Of a stretch of DNA of 64,000 bases, positions 36,068 through 47,358 are shown in pieces. How positions within the stretch are numbered: position 1 is the first letter of the stretch; each line of letters starts with the position of its first letter. This DNA is from Polytrichum commune. Lineage: Eukaryota > Streptophyta > Polytrichopsida > Polytrichales > Polytrichaceae. The DNA is taken from contig OX485806.1 of the NCBI GenBank assembly GCA_950295325.1, forward strand, positions 7,316,001 through 7,380,000, given 5' to 3'. The position numbers were made by a program, and so were the translations under genes. Under the pieces are notes generated by a model. That model was not told the DNA's origin, searched no databases, and saw only the letters and a program-made list of their open reading frames with translations.

Positions 36068-38661
36068 TAATAATGAGTGCGCAAAGCCACATGGTCACGT
36101 CCATGATTCCACCTAGTTCAGTTGCAAAGCTGCCACCTTGCATCCCAAGTACCAACCCCATTTATGCCTAGAACCAACCCCCTTTGTGCTTTGTGGGGCT
36201 ATCTTCTTGACTTTGTGAATACAATGGCTAGAGTAGGCACCGACAAGCCACCCTAAATTCACCTTGAACCGACCAGAACAACGGTTTTTTTTAATATATA
36301 TATATTTTTTCCCGGCTATGCGGAGGCTTTTTGCTACGTATTATCCACTCCGAGCTAAACTATCAAAAGACATTAAAAAGAAATCATAACGTTGGTTAGC
36401 TGGAAAGCTTGATGCGCATTGAGCTTGATAACACATTGGCCAATGCAAGGGGTAGGAGGGGTTTAGGGTTTGATGCCATCATGGCCGTTGATGAAGGCGA
36501 GGGATCCTACAATGAGGGCATATGGGAGTTCTCCCCCCCACCCCCCCCCCCCTTAAGCTTAGCTAGACACAATAATTCTCCCTCTTCCTAGCGAAGGTAG
36601 TTGTCCATGGCCTCCTTGGCTACCACACACTAGCTTCATCTCCCCCACCACCACATTTCCCTCACCACTATATTCTTTGGCTCCTTGCCAACTGTCAATC
36701 TTCTTCCAAAGTCCTTAAGTCGCTCCACCAGTTTGCGCCCTAGTCTTCCTCGTCTCATCAACATGTTGGTCCTCCTCCCACTCTTCATTGTTCTTTACTT
36801 TCCTTCGTTTATTGTCGAGTTCCTCTTTGATTTCTTTTTGCTCTTCGTCTATTCTTGTTCTTCATCTTCTCGTGATCTTCCTTCTACCTCGCCATTGGTC
36901 GTGATCGCCACACTCCTACTCAATTTCGTCCTCCCTCCTAATTGTCATCCTCCTCCTCCCAATGCCATTCGTCTTTGCCTCACCCATGATTGTGATGGTT
37001 GCGCTTCAACTACTACCCGTCCCCACACCTAATCATGCGCATCCTCCTGGTGAGCTTTGTGTTATCCCGTTCTTTGTCTTCGCGTCGCCCTCGGTCGTGA
37101 TCGCCGCTCTTGCCTTTGGTCGTGATCGCCACACTCTTGCTTTTGATCGACATCCTCCTCCCACTACTCTTTGTTTTCTCATGATCTTCGTCTTTGTTTT
37201 GCCCCAAGTCGTGATGGCTATGCTTGTCCTTGGTCATGATTGATGGTTGCACTCATCCCTGGTTGTGATCTCCGTGCTTAAACTGCTACACATCCCCACT
37301 CATGATTGTGATCGTCGTGGTCATCCTCTCAACATCATTCCTAATTGCGATCTTCATGGTCATTGTTGCAACTCCTCTTCACCTTTGTAGTTGGTCTCCT
37401 TCAATCTCGTCTTTGCCCCTATTGTTCACTCCCACTTGTTCACCTTTGGACGCATACTTTGGTATTGGTCCCTGACCCCATGTCGCCATGTTGCTCTTTC
37501 TCCCTTGTTGCCATGGCCATTGTGTTGGTCACCCCACTTGTCCACTGCATCGTCCTTGCCTTTGTACTTGCAATAACATTGATGACCATATCAAAAACAC
37601 AATCTTGCTATTGTTGTGTTTAGGTAGTTGGTAGATCCACTGACAATGCCATGGGGATTTCAAATCCAAAGGCAAGTTTTTTTTCTCTCACCCTTCTCAT
37701 ATTTGGTTTGTGTTTTTCATTGAGCGTGCTGTGAGTTTTGTTTTTTGTGATGTTTTTTTTCATTAAAGGTCCACCTTTTTTTTTTGTAGATGTGAGCACT
37801 GCACTTAGCTTGGTGGCAACCATTTCATATCATCAAATATAGTTCAACCCTCCTCTTGGTTGTTTATGTGTTTTTAATATATCTTTAAGAAATTGGCTTT
37901 GTTTTCTAGGCCCCAATGTTGTATATAAGGTGATGAACATCTCTTATAGGGAGTAGCCTCACTTGGTTGTACCTTGCACTGGAAAACTTTTGGCTTGCTT
38001 TCTTAGAGTGTAGTGCTTTCTCTAATCCATCCCTTGCTTGTAAGTGGTTTCTTGGCACTTAAATGCACATAATCCTTGTTGCTAGTTGGTTGGGCGCATT
38101 GTGCGTTGTTGCAATCTTGTTGGTGTGGTGTTTGGTTTAGCAACCCTTGTTGGTGGAGTGTTTGGGTTAGCAAAAAAACCTTGATGGTGTATTCCAAAGG
38201 TAGTTGGAATCTTGTTGGTTAGTTAATTGTTTGCCCAAACCCTTCCTTGTGTGCTCTTTGTGTCTTTATAATTTTTGAAAATCATAGCTTGTTTCTTATG
38301 TGTCAAAAACTAGGCAATGGATGGGCCAAGAGCCAATGAGTAGACCCATTTCTTTTGGGGGAAAATTCATTGGACCCAAGACATAGTGCGGCCCATTACC
38401 TACCCTACATGGAGATAGTTGAGGCCAGTATGAGGTGGCGCCACTAATGGCACCTAAAACCGTCACTAAGTGGACTCAACCACTCCTCTCAGGGCGATCA
38501 CACCCCCTTACGTTTCGTAATCACGTACAATAACGGGGTATTTAATGGGGGGATATTATGTACATCTCAATATTTTTCCCTCCATATTTGTAGATAAAAA
38601 TCTACTTTGATGTATTTTTTAGCACCTATAGCCTAATTTTTGGCATAAGTTCTTTATCAAC
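36068..38661. other. Low-complexity C/T-rich intergenic DNA
   Basis: 36600-37600 is strongly pyrimidine-biased on the plus strand and produces long but meaningless open frames. A degenerate repeat of TYGTGATYGYC is scattered over about 36890-37340 (for example GGTCGTGATCGCC near 36898, 37095 and 37123). About 38110-38215 has repeated CTTGTTGGTGKRGTGTTTGG. No gene. Confidence 0.5.
36541..36552 (+). repeat. Poly-C tract, 12 bases
   Basis: Twelve C, separated by one A from a preceding C7 run. Confidence 0.95.
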
Positions 38662-40207
38662 ATGAAATTCTACACAACTAACTACTCCAAAAAAAACAAG
38701 GTAGACACTCACTTGAACTACATGAGACATTTTTCACTTGAACCACTAACCCTAGGACAAAAAAGGTGGATTTGCAAGGATTTCATCGTATCCACTAGTC
38801 TCAACAGTGAGAGGTTGTGGCACCATGTCCTCAACTTCATTACTTTGAATTGTGTCCATGAAGTAGTACTCACCTCCAAGACATTATCATTTACAAACCA
38901 AATCTTTAACCTCCTCATAGAGGGCAAGGATCATGAAAACCTTCTCCTCAAGGTTATTAAGGGATTCAAGATTAGTTGTCATTCTACAACATTCATTTGG
39001 ATCCCAATACTAGAATTTTAACTTTAAAACTTTCTTTCCTTCTAATCGCACTCATAGGTCAGCTAAGGATTCTCCACCCCCCCCCCCCCCTTATAGCTCT
39101 AGTACATTTTGGAGATGCTCCTTCATCAATGAGTGTATACACTTTGATCTTCTTTATTCCCATACCAAATTGTAACCCTAAATTTAGAACTTGCAAGACC
39201 ATACTCAAAATCTCCAAAATAACTCGTAATCACAAAACCAACAAAGAAAAGACGGACCATGAAAGCTAAACCTTAAACCAAACACGCGTGCAATACATTG
39301 CAAAGGAAGTGGCCACTATGAACCATCAATCTACATGAAAGAAACCCTAGAAAATGCTCCAAAAAATGTGAGCTTGACGATCAAGGATTGAGGTTGTGAC
39401 AAAACCAAAACCTCGGTTGCATGAAGTGGTTGAGGGTGATGGTGGAAGCTATCAGGTTCTAAGCATCCAATGAGGTCCCACATGTTCAATGTCGTTGCAA
39501 AACCCAATGGTTGTTGAGGAGCACCACATATCCTCAAAAAATCCCACAACATTTCCCTCCATACTAACGCGCTTGATTCAAATTTGGACAAAAACTACAC
39601 ACTTCTTCATCCAAGTAGTCAAACCCATAATTATTTTACTGATCCTACTACAAACTTTTAGGGGGACCCTATGTCTATGACCCAATTTTTTTTCTACTAA
39701 TTACTAAAATGAAGAATTTATCCACCACCCTATTTTACATATAATCATGTGGGGGACATATTTCCAATGCTATGGTAGATCTAATGAAATTATAAATTTT
39801 ACCCTAAACGAATTAAATTGACCCTATTTTTAATCTCACATGGTTCTCTGAAATTCCAAAAGTAACCTCCCTGAGCCACTCCTACACCATGGGGAATGAT
39901 TTAAGGTAGTCAAGTGTTGGTGATTGGGAGGCATTTATAGGTGTTGGATATATGGGCGGGTTGTTAGTTTTAGCACCCTCTACTTTAGTTGTTGTTAAGA
40001 AATGAGCATCATGGCCTTCCAAAGGTTTTCCATTCCATTAGTCTCCTAGGTTTCCACGTCTAATTGGTTACATGTTGTGATCTTTAAGTTCTTCTTTACT
40101 AATTTAAAATATATATTTTGTAGATTCCTCTACAACGATGGTAATTTTCTTGAAGTCTTGAACTTCATAAGATTGTTTCTCAAACTCAACCGGTTCATCT
40201 GTAACTA
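38662..40207. other. AT-rich intergenic, nothing recognised
   Basis: An open frame at 38662-39021 (119 codons, +) shows no domain. Contains a C14 tract. No gene supported. Confidence 0.4.
39077..39090 (+). repeat. Poly-C tract, 14 bases
   Basis: Run of 14 C flanked by CTCCA and TTATAG. Confidence 0.95.
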
Positions 40208-40425
40208 CACCAATTATGGTATTTAGTGGCACTTACTATTTGGAATTACACGATGTGATAACTTTGTAATCTTGAACCCAAATTTTACTAACAAAGATTG
40301 AATAGGTTGTTTGGATGATCAAACAACATCAACGACTCTACTTGATAGAAATTGACATTCTCAAATAAATAGTTATACCCTTGCGTATTTCGTATAGTAA
40401 GTGACACTAAACACCATAAACGGTG
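40208..40425 (+). mobile_element. Family C MITE, copy 2
   Basis: 218 bp between TA dinucleotides. Left end CACCAATTATGGTATTTAG, right end the complement of CACCGTTTATGGTGTTTAG. Both are followed inward by TGKCACTTACTAT. Interior AGGTTGTTTGGATGATC as in copy 3. Confidence 0.85.
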
Positions 40426-40554
40426 TAATGGTTGGTTCTCCATGTTCATTAATAACACCTACAAACGGGGTAATAGTAAAACCCAACCCCTCTAGGTTGG
40501 CTGTGAACTCATCCTAATTGATTAAGCTCGCTAGATTAATTCAGGTTGTAACTA

Positions 40555-40773
40555 CACCGTTTATCCCCATCAGTGTGTGTTACTATTCATAATTACGCAG
40601 AGCACTAACGTCTTACTCAAGAGTTCAATTTTGACTAATGGAAGTTCAATAGGTTGTTCGGACATTCTAGAACATAAACAACTTTGCTTGGTAAAATATT
40701 ACATTCTCATCAAATAGTTATAACACTGTGTAACTTTGAATAATAACACACACTCATTGGGATATAATCAGTG
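40555..40773 (+). mobile_element. Family C MITE, copy 3
   Basis: 219 bp, TA-flanked. Left end CACCGTTTATCCCCATCAG, right end the complement of CACTGATTATATCCCAATG. Both continue with TGTGTKTTATTATTCA or a variant of it. It sits 130 bp from copy 2 in the same orientation. Confidence 0.82.
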
Positions 40774-40938
40774 TAGTAGCCGGTTCCCCCCATTCATTGT
40801 TGTTCCGCCCTTCAAGGCAGGAAGCCGGTTCCCACTTTTCACCCATGAGAAGTTCCCAATGAAGAACCTCGAAAAGCAAGGGTTATTTTTGGTTATTTTT
40901 AGTTTAGTTTATTTGTATTTTATTTGTATTTTTTGTGT

Positions 40939-40954
40939 GGGGGGGGGGGGGGGG
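40939..40954 (+). repeat. Poly-G tract, 16 bases
   Basis: Run of 16 G flanked by TTGTGT and TAATTT, 28 bp before family B copy 2. Confidence 0.95.
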
Positions 40955-40982
40955 TAATTTAAAAAAAATTCATGGCCACTGA

Positions 40983-41491
40983 GGGCCACTTCACACACGA
41001 GACTGAGAGCCCGTGACCATTTCACTTCAAGCACACTCATTGAAGGAAAAGGCGGGGCCGGTCCATGTTCGCTTCACACTATATACGCTTGAGGGACCAA
41101 TGGAGTACGTGAACGCAAGATGAATGTAAAGTCTACATGGATTCCTACATGGCATCCAATGGATCATGTTACACGGTCACTCGGACTATTTTCAAAACCC
41201 ACCTCTTGAAGGTGGGCCTAACACAAAAACCATCAGGAGACCACGGCACTCCGAACGCTCACAACCATCGATTTATTCTATTCTATCACGTGTGAGGGCC
41301 CGCATGAATAGAAATTCATTGAAATAGCGTTTGGTTGAGGCCCCGGTCACGTATGACTTCACACTACACTTGAGGGCCCACGACCACACTACGACATGAT
41401 TGTGGAGGTGTGTTGGGACGGCCTTGGGACGCTTTCGTTTGGGCCCTCACAATTTCACGGTCACGGCTCTTGGCTCGTGTGTAAAGTGGCC
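40983..41491 (-). mobile_element. PIF/Harbinger-like MITE, family B copy 2
   Basis: 509 bp, reverse orientation relative to the copy at 3151. Ends GGGCCACTTCACACACGAG and GCTCGTGTGTAAAGTGGCC. Full-length similarity to copy 1 runs through both halves, including the complement of CTAGTTTTGTGTTAGGCC. The left flank CACTGA and right flank ACTGAG overlap in sequence, so the exact target duplication is ambiguous. Confidence 0.85.
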
Positions 41492-41659
41492 ACTGAGTAT
41501 TATACTCCACCACTGGGCCGTGAAAACAATCAAGGTAGGAGGTAACTTACAAGGTAGCGAAGCTTCCAATTCTGTCGCAAAAAGCCTGCCACAAGCGAGC
41601 AATGAGGCAATAACTTAACGAATCCCTGTACGTAAAACTAACCGTCAATACTAAGGACA

Positions 41660-41945
41660 CCGTTGTATGGTATTCAGTGTCACGTGCGTAATAGTGTCAT
41701 TTACCCCATCTTCAGGCGTATCCTAGGTTACACTAATGACCAACAACATCCTTTGCCATCAGTGTCACCTCGTGACACTGGGCATTCACCTGCGCTTATG
41801 ATTGTGTTACACAATGAGTCTTACAAGTTGACTGAAAGTGTACACAAATGGGAACTCGGCATTAGTGTGCTCAAGAATATCTTACTCTTGCATACTACAC
41901 TGTAAACATATGCCGTTGGTCATGAGTGTGCTCAATGTTATCTTC
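41660..41945 (+). repeat. Dispersed repeat family D, copy 1
   Basis: Matches 44839-45010 directly: ACCGTTNTATGGTA, GTGTAATAGTGTCAYTTACCC or its variant, TAGGTTACACTAATGAYCAAC, AGTGTCACCTCRTGACACT, and CATTYAMSYGYGCTTA. Contains the hairpin AGTGTCACCTCGTGACACT. Possibly a divergent relative of family C, since it shares GTGTCAY.TAC. Confidence 0.6.
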
Positions 41946-42515
41946 CCCCTTCGTATATACCAAAAATGCAAAACTATGATCTCACATATCCCAATGTGCT
42001 ATGTTGGTTGTCATGATGCAAATAATTACTTACTTAACGTGTTTTTTACTTATGTTGATATCTAGATGTCTAATTTAGGCCTTTCACAAATAAGGTTGAT
42101 GTATGGAAAAGGGTGGAAATAACTTGACTTGGCCAATAAGAGTGGCTTGAAATCTGGCCAATAGTTTTCAGAGATGGAGTAGAGGAAATGATGAGAAGTG
42201 CAAGTTGTTCCACACTTTTATTCCGTGTAAATAATTAGTTGCGTTTTCCCAAAGAGGCAAGTAAGTCACCCCCCCTACTTGTACAGTAGAGTCTTCCTAA
42301 TTTGAGCATCAAAATATCCTACTTTGCATACGAATGCACAGAAAACGGTTAACTCAATGGCACCCAAAAGTGATTGCAAATGGTATGAAACAATACTTAT
42401 CCATGCAATCACCACATCCTCTTCGGGCCAACACTTTAACAATCAGCCATTTTAAATCCACGCAATAATCACTCTACCCCTAGTCCAGTGCACCGGTAGC
42501 GGTCATTCTACTAAA

Positions 42516-42826
42516 ATCGAGGCACCCACAATCGACCACGTCCATGAACCCGCTCATTAGGGTCATGCTAATACTAACACAGATGAGATCTATAAGTTTT
42601 TAGGCGAACGAAGTGGAAAAGTTTATGTGTTGGAGACTTGTGTGATTGAGTACCCTCGTAAAAATTTGACAATCGTCGTAGCCAAGGAGTAGCATCGAGA
42701 CGAGCAGCTATGGGTTAAGCTACAAATCGACTACATGTAACCCTAAAATGTACGCTTCAAAATTTGTAGCAATTTCCATATCCACAATTCTCCTTAAGAA
42801 TCTACTTCCCTTGCAAGAAAAATAAG
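42516..42826 (+). repeat. Repeat family G, copy 1
   Basis: About 310 bp in direct orientation to 43688-44013. Landmarks are CGAGGCAYCCA, GTCGACCA or TCGACCAC, GATGAGATCTA, TTTTTAGGYGAACG, GTAGCAATTTCCATAT and TTTGCAAGAAAAA or its variant. No coding sense. Could be two old insertions or a segmental duplication. Confidence 0.65.
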
Positions 42827-43380
42827 TTTTTTCCGGTTAGCACCGGTTGCAGGTTAAAATTCAATGGTGAAATGGCCATGGCAGCGAGGATAGGGTAACT
42901 TTGGGCCTGTCAGTTGACGGAGCTTCCAAATGTAGCTAAGTCTTACTAATAATACCCTCTTGCCACCTGTCAGCGTGTGAGTGGACCAGAGAGCTGCAGG
43001 TACTTAGGCCACACTTCCATGTGCTGGCTGTTCCAATGATACGGTCTAGAGTAGAGGTGCCCATCGCCGACCACTTAAGAGATTATGTGCTAAATACCTA
43101 GAGAAAGTATAAAGACGGTGCCAATAAAAAAATTAAAATTGTGTAGAAAGATAGAAATCGAGGGCACCGTGATTTTTCGGGTGCTTTTATTCTTCAAATT
43201 GAAATTATTATGATTTTTTGAAGCTAAAAGTTGGCCCGAACGTATTATCAATGTGTAGAGTCTGCCATAGCTGTTCGTTTTGAGACGGATGCCTCCTCAC
43301 TTTACCACTCGAAAGCATGGACATGTGTCATGGCACGATTGGTTCCCTAGTGATAGTGGAGCCGAAGTTCAAAGACTTGA

Positions 43381-43500
43381 GGTTAGTTTCCATGTAGGTT
43401 GCTTCGCCCACTGTGTTGTGGTGGAAATGTAAGGTTCGACCTTGTGGCATCTACATTTCCACTAGAGTCTCATGGGCGAGCGATCTACATGGAAACCGAC
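43381..43500 (+). repeat. 120-bp fold-back sequence
   Basis: Left arm GGTTAGTTTCCATGTAGG, GCCCA, GTGGTGGAAATGTA. The right arm carries the complement (TACATTTCCACTAG, TGGGCGAG, CTACATGGAAACCGACC). Arms of about 50 bp. No clear target duplication. Confidence 0.7.
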
Positions 43501-43687
43501 CCTTAATAACCGTGAAATCTGGAACCTTATTTTAACCACCCACGAAAAGAAACTACCGAAATCAATTCTAGCCCGATTGAAGTTATGGCACCCTATAAAA
43601 ACTTGAGGGGGTCCTGATTGGGAACAATTGATTCTTACTCTAACTTATGGTGGGATGTTTGACTAAGGCAAGATAGATGGGTCTTAA

Positions 43688-44013
43688 GGCCGAGGCATCC
43701 AAAGTCGACCATGTTCATTTAACCCCTCACCAGGGTCATGTAATGTTGACATGGATGAGATCTACATTTTTTAGGTGAACGGAGGTAAGGTTTATGTGGC
43801 GGCAGCTTGTGATCGATTTCCCGCATAGGAGTTTTGACACTTGTCATAGCCAAGCATTAGAATTTTGATGAGCGGTTATGGATTTACCTGTAGGTCGACT
43901 ATGTGTTTCCCTAACTTTATTGCTTCAAACTTTGTAGCAATTTCCATATTTATAAAAAAGAAAGAACTTTGCATCCTCCTTGGAATTTGCTTCTCTTTGC
44001 AAGAAAAAATAGG
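43688..44013 (+). repeat. Repeat family G, copy 2
   Basis: Direct-orientation partner of 42516-42826, 1.17 kb downstream, with several small indels. Confidence 0.65.
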
Positions 44014-44139
44014 TACATGTTATTACTCATCTTAAACAAATGAAAACTCTCTTATTTTATCAGTCATAGATGCCTCAACCTTAAGGTTCTTTTTTCTTTT
44101 TTCTTCTCCCCCCCCATTAGCCCGCTTCTTTTAGGATTT

Positions 44140-44480
44140 GAGATACGTGGTTAGTACGAGATGGTTAGAAAATCCAAATCGAGGTTGTAGTTGCTTTTCT
44201 CATTGGAGCTCATATGAATATCTCATTCATTATCAAAGTGAAGCTTCTCATCCTCATTAAATGGTCATATACGCCCCCTCCCCCCAATCAAGTTGACCAT
44301 TGACACTACAATGGTTATCACATTTTGAGCATGTAGTCCCAATTTCTTTTTGGTATATGTTCTTGAAGCCACACCTAAACCACATACCACTCAAATACAA
44401 GCGACCAATTAAGATAAGTAACCAAATTAGGCATGTCTACCTTAAGGTCCGCTTTACATGAGGGGTGTGAGGCCTTTGAA
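44140..44480 (+). repeat. Dispersed repeat family H
   Basis: GAGATGGTTAGAAAATCCAAA, GAGCTCATATGAATAT, TCATTATCAAAG, CATTTTGAGCATGTAGTCC, ACATACCACTCAAATACAAG and TAAGTAACCAAATTAGGCA are shared in order with 23285-23590 and 47580-47940, and in part with 32330-32580, 50870-51170 and about 59020. A reverse terminal fragment is at about 48230-48300. Confidence 0.65.
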
Positions 44481-44838
44481 ATCTAATGCCAATTTACACA
44501 ACATATTGACTTAGGCCTACAAGAAGGGAGGAAGCTATGACACATCTTCAAGAAAGCGGATTGGTTATTCATTTTGGTCCAATCCAATACCTCTTTCCTC
44601 GGGCCATGTCAAATTTTGTCTTTAGTGCATTGAAATATAATTTCACCTCATTAGAATATGATATTCAAGGAATGGCCTTGACTCCATCATGTACGAGGAT
44701 TTATGCATGTAAGAACCTCAAATTGGCTTTGACTCCTCATGTAATGCATACTTCAGATCCGATACCCAAGAAACTCCAGATAGAGCGAATCCATTGGTCG
44801 AGAGAAAAGTTATGGACCCGAGGAGTTCACACTCGACC

Positions 44839-45010
44839 GTTTATGGTAAGTAACGTCACATGTGTAATAGTGTCACTTACCCGCTTTTGAGGTGTATGCT
44901 AGGTTACACTAATGATCAACACTTCAATATTAGTGTCACCTCATGACACTTGGCATTTAAGCGTGCTTACTCGTATCTTGGCATGAGTATGTTCAATAAT
45001 GTTATAAGGT
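44839..45010 (+). repeat. Dispersed repeat family D, copy 2
   Basis: Partner of 41660-41945, shorter. Starts ACCGTTTATGGTAAGTAAC and reaches CATGAGTATGTTCAATAATG. Confidence 0.6.
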
Positions 45011-45162
45011 GTATGCCAATGTTATACTATGGTCTACAATGTTATATTATGCTATACTATGTGGGTGTTCCATGAGCATTTTGGGAGTGTTGCATAAGGA
45101 TTGGTGTGGGCCGTGTCCATTATAAGGTTGGTAGATTTGGTGGTTTGTTAGCTCCATACTCA

Positions 45163-45607
45163 GGGGCGGTTTACACTATGGACCATGAAGTCGTCCCACG
45201 TAAGAGGCCTATTTTGCGTGGGACGACTTCATGGGACGACTTCCATGGTCCGAGTTACTAAAATATTAGTTTTCATGGTTCATGGGCCCTTCACTAGGTG
45301 TAAACCGAATGTGGACCATGAAGAATGACCATGCACCAAAAAGGCTTAAAACGGCATTTTTCTGACATGGGCCCTTGCTCTTTTTCCCGGACCACCTCTT
45401 TTGCTTGTCCCAACGGAAAACCCGTTGGACCATGGCAGTGGATAGAGTAGGCTTAAAAAATAATATTTTGTGGACCTCAACCTCTGTGGTCACTCTGCCA
45501 TTTTTTCCTTGGTGTAAACCCAAGTCGTCCCGGGACGACTTCAACGTCCAATCACATCGCTTAGACGGCCGTGGGACGACTTCATGGTCCATAGTGTAAA
45601 CCGCCCC
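45163..45607 (+). mobile_element. MITE with perfect 38-bp terminal inverted repeats
   Basis: 445 bp. 45163-45200 (starting GGGGCGGTTTACACTATGG) is the exact reverse complement of 45570-45607, flanked by TCA on both sides (45160-45162 and 45608-45610). GGG...CCC ends and a 3-bp duplication fit PIF/Harbinger. The terminus resembles the complement of the family A end (GGGTGGGTTTACAGTAAGG). An internal hairpin, GTCGTCCCACG / CGTGGGACGAC, lies near 45190-45230. The interior open frame (45592-45266, -) has no transposase motif, so the element is non-autonomous. Perfect ends suggest recent activity. Confidence 0.9.
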
Positions 45608-45610
45608 TCA

Positions 45611-47139
45611 GCGAGGTTATCGAAGGTGACGTTACCCATGATTCATGAGTGTGTGCAATTTTTTTTTAGGGTTATGGGGTATTCTCGAAGGGAGAAGTGT
45701 TGGATTATGGCATGTATGGGTAATTTGTCTAGGTGGTTATGATAGGGGGATGAATGGCAAACGTGATTGTTGATGAGGGTTGAAGAATTCATATTGCCTC
45801 TAAAGATGTAGAAGGGACTTTGTGTTGCCTTTGGTGAGGTGTAGTGTCACAAAAATGACATCGTTAGTTTAGCTTAGAGTATGTGTGGGTTGCAAGTGGA
45901 GTTGGTAGGCACGTCGGATGTTGTGCATGGGGTGGTGGACTCTTATTTCAATGTTGCCTTCTTCTCCTTGATGGGAAGGGATGATAAATTCTTTTATTTA
46001 GTACGTGTCGATCGATTTGGCACAAGTAACTTTGTGGGCATTGTCGAGGCTTTGGACGGGATCTCATAATCCATGCATTTCTAGGGTAAGCATTGCATGT
46101 GTTGGCCGCTCCAGTGAAGGGAATTTCACCAATGTCATCAAAGCTTTGAACACTACCTTGCAAGATTTTGTTGGCCAAGAGCTTCCATGTTAACTATAGG
46201 GGTTAAGGTATAAGGAAGTCGATTTGCCTTCATGTCAAACATGCAAGTTGAAATGTGGTCAGTATTTAATTTGTGCCAAAAATAAATATAAATGTGGTCG
46301 GTATTCCATTTCCCCATTTTGGATATTGCGTGAGTAGAACCTGGTTTTTTTAGCTTGAAAATATTGAAAATAGTAAGTCCGAGAGATGAATTTTTTTGGG
46401 AAGGATTCGACAATATGAACATTACACCGTAAAGATAATTTGGTGTGAAATCTGACAATCTCAAGCCCACACCAACATGTTTCCGCAAAAAACAAATATT
46501 GTCCAAATTATTATCAAGTTCCAATTCCCATTATAGAGGCAATCAAGTCCACTTCCTTAAACTTCTTTAAACCCTAGAATTGTATCAACCAAGTTCTTTA
46601 GGGGGTAATATGCACAATTCAATGCAGGAGAGAATGGATCATATTTTTGTTATCTAGTGGATTTTGTCATCTTGGTCAACACTTCCGTGTGTTGGCCATT
46701 CCAACAAAAGAAATTGGATTTTGCAAAGTTTTGCCTCCTTGATGAGAGCATCAAAAGTAAATTTTTGATGTTATTGGGATGCCATGGGTTTCCCATTGAC
46801 ATAGACCCCATGATGCCATCCAAATGGTTGTCGTTTTGTGTAAGGTGTCAAATCCTTGTTAAACCAATATAAAAACTACATGTGGGTTTTTCTTCTTCTT
46901 TCTTCAAAGGAAATGTTTCATTTGAAACAATGGAAGAAAGCACCCACAATACTTTCATGCATACTTTAATTTTCCTAATAAAGGAAGCCACGAATACTCC
47001 TCCAAATATCATTTGGGGGACATTTCTCTTTGAATGTTCCAATGGGACCGAATATGCAATTGAGAGGGCAAGGTATTGAGGTCAATCATTAGGCACCCCC
47101 CACTCCTATAGTGGAGGAATTTTAAGCAATGATAAGGTA
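45611..47139. other. AT-rich intergenic with a small duplication
   Basis: Phrases near 46080-46160 (TGTGTTGGCCGCTCCAGTGAA) recur near 46690-46710 (TGTGTTGGCCATTCCAACAAA), suggesting an old duplication. No gene seen. Confidence 0.4.
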
Positions 47140-47358
47140 CACTTTTCATGGTATTTCGTGTCACTTACTATGTGGAGTTACTTAGTGCTATAACTGTTTA
47201 TTGAGAATGTAATATTTGACCTAGTAATATCATTCATGTTCTAAATGTCTAAACAACTTACTTTACCTAGTGCACTAGTAGAAACTAAATTCTAGAACAA
47301 CAAGCCATTGCATTGCATAATTTTAAATAGTAGGTGACAAGTAATACCATAAATTGTG
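47140..47358 (+). mobile_element. Family C MITE, copy 4
   Basis: 219 bp, TA-flanked. Left end CACTTTTCATGGTATTTCG, right end the complement of CACAATTTATGGTATTACT. Inward on both sides come GTGTCACTTACTATGT and its counterpart, then TTACTTAGTG or CTATAACTG. Another terminus of this type (TACACCGTTTATGATATTT) stands alone at about 47453. Confidence 0.82.

Noticed and set aside
36685-37623. Hydrophobic open frames on the plus strand
   Set aside because: Product of a long C/T-rich tract; overlapping frames all look hydrophobic because of composition.
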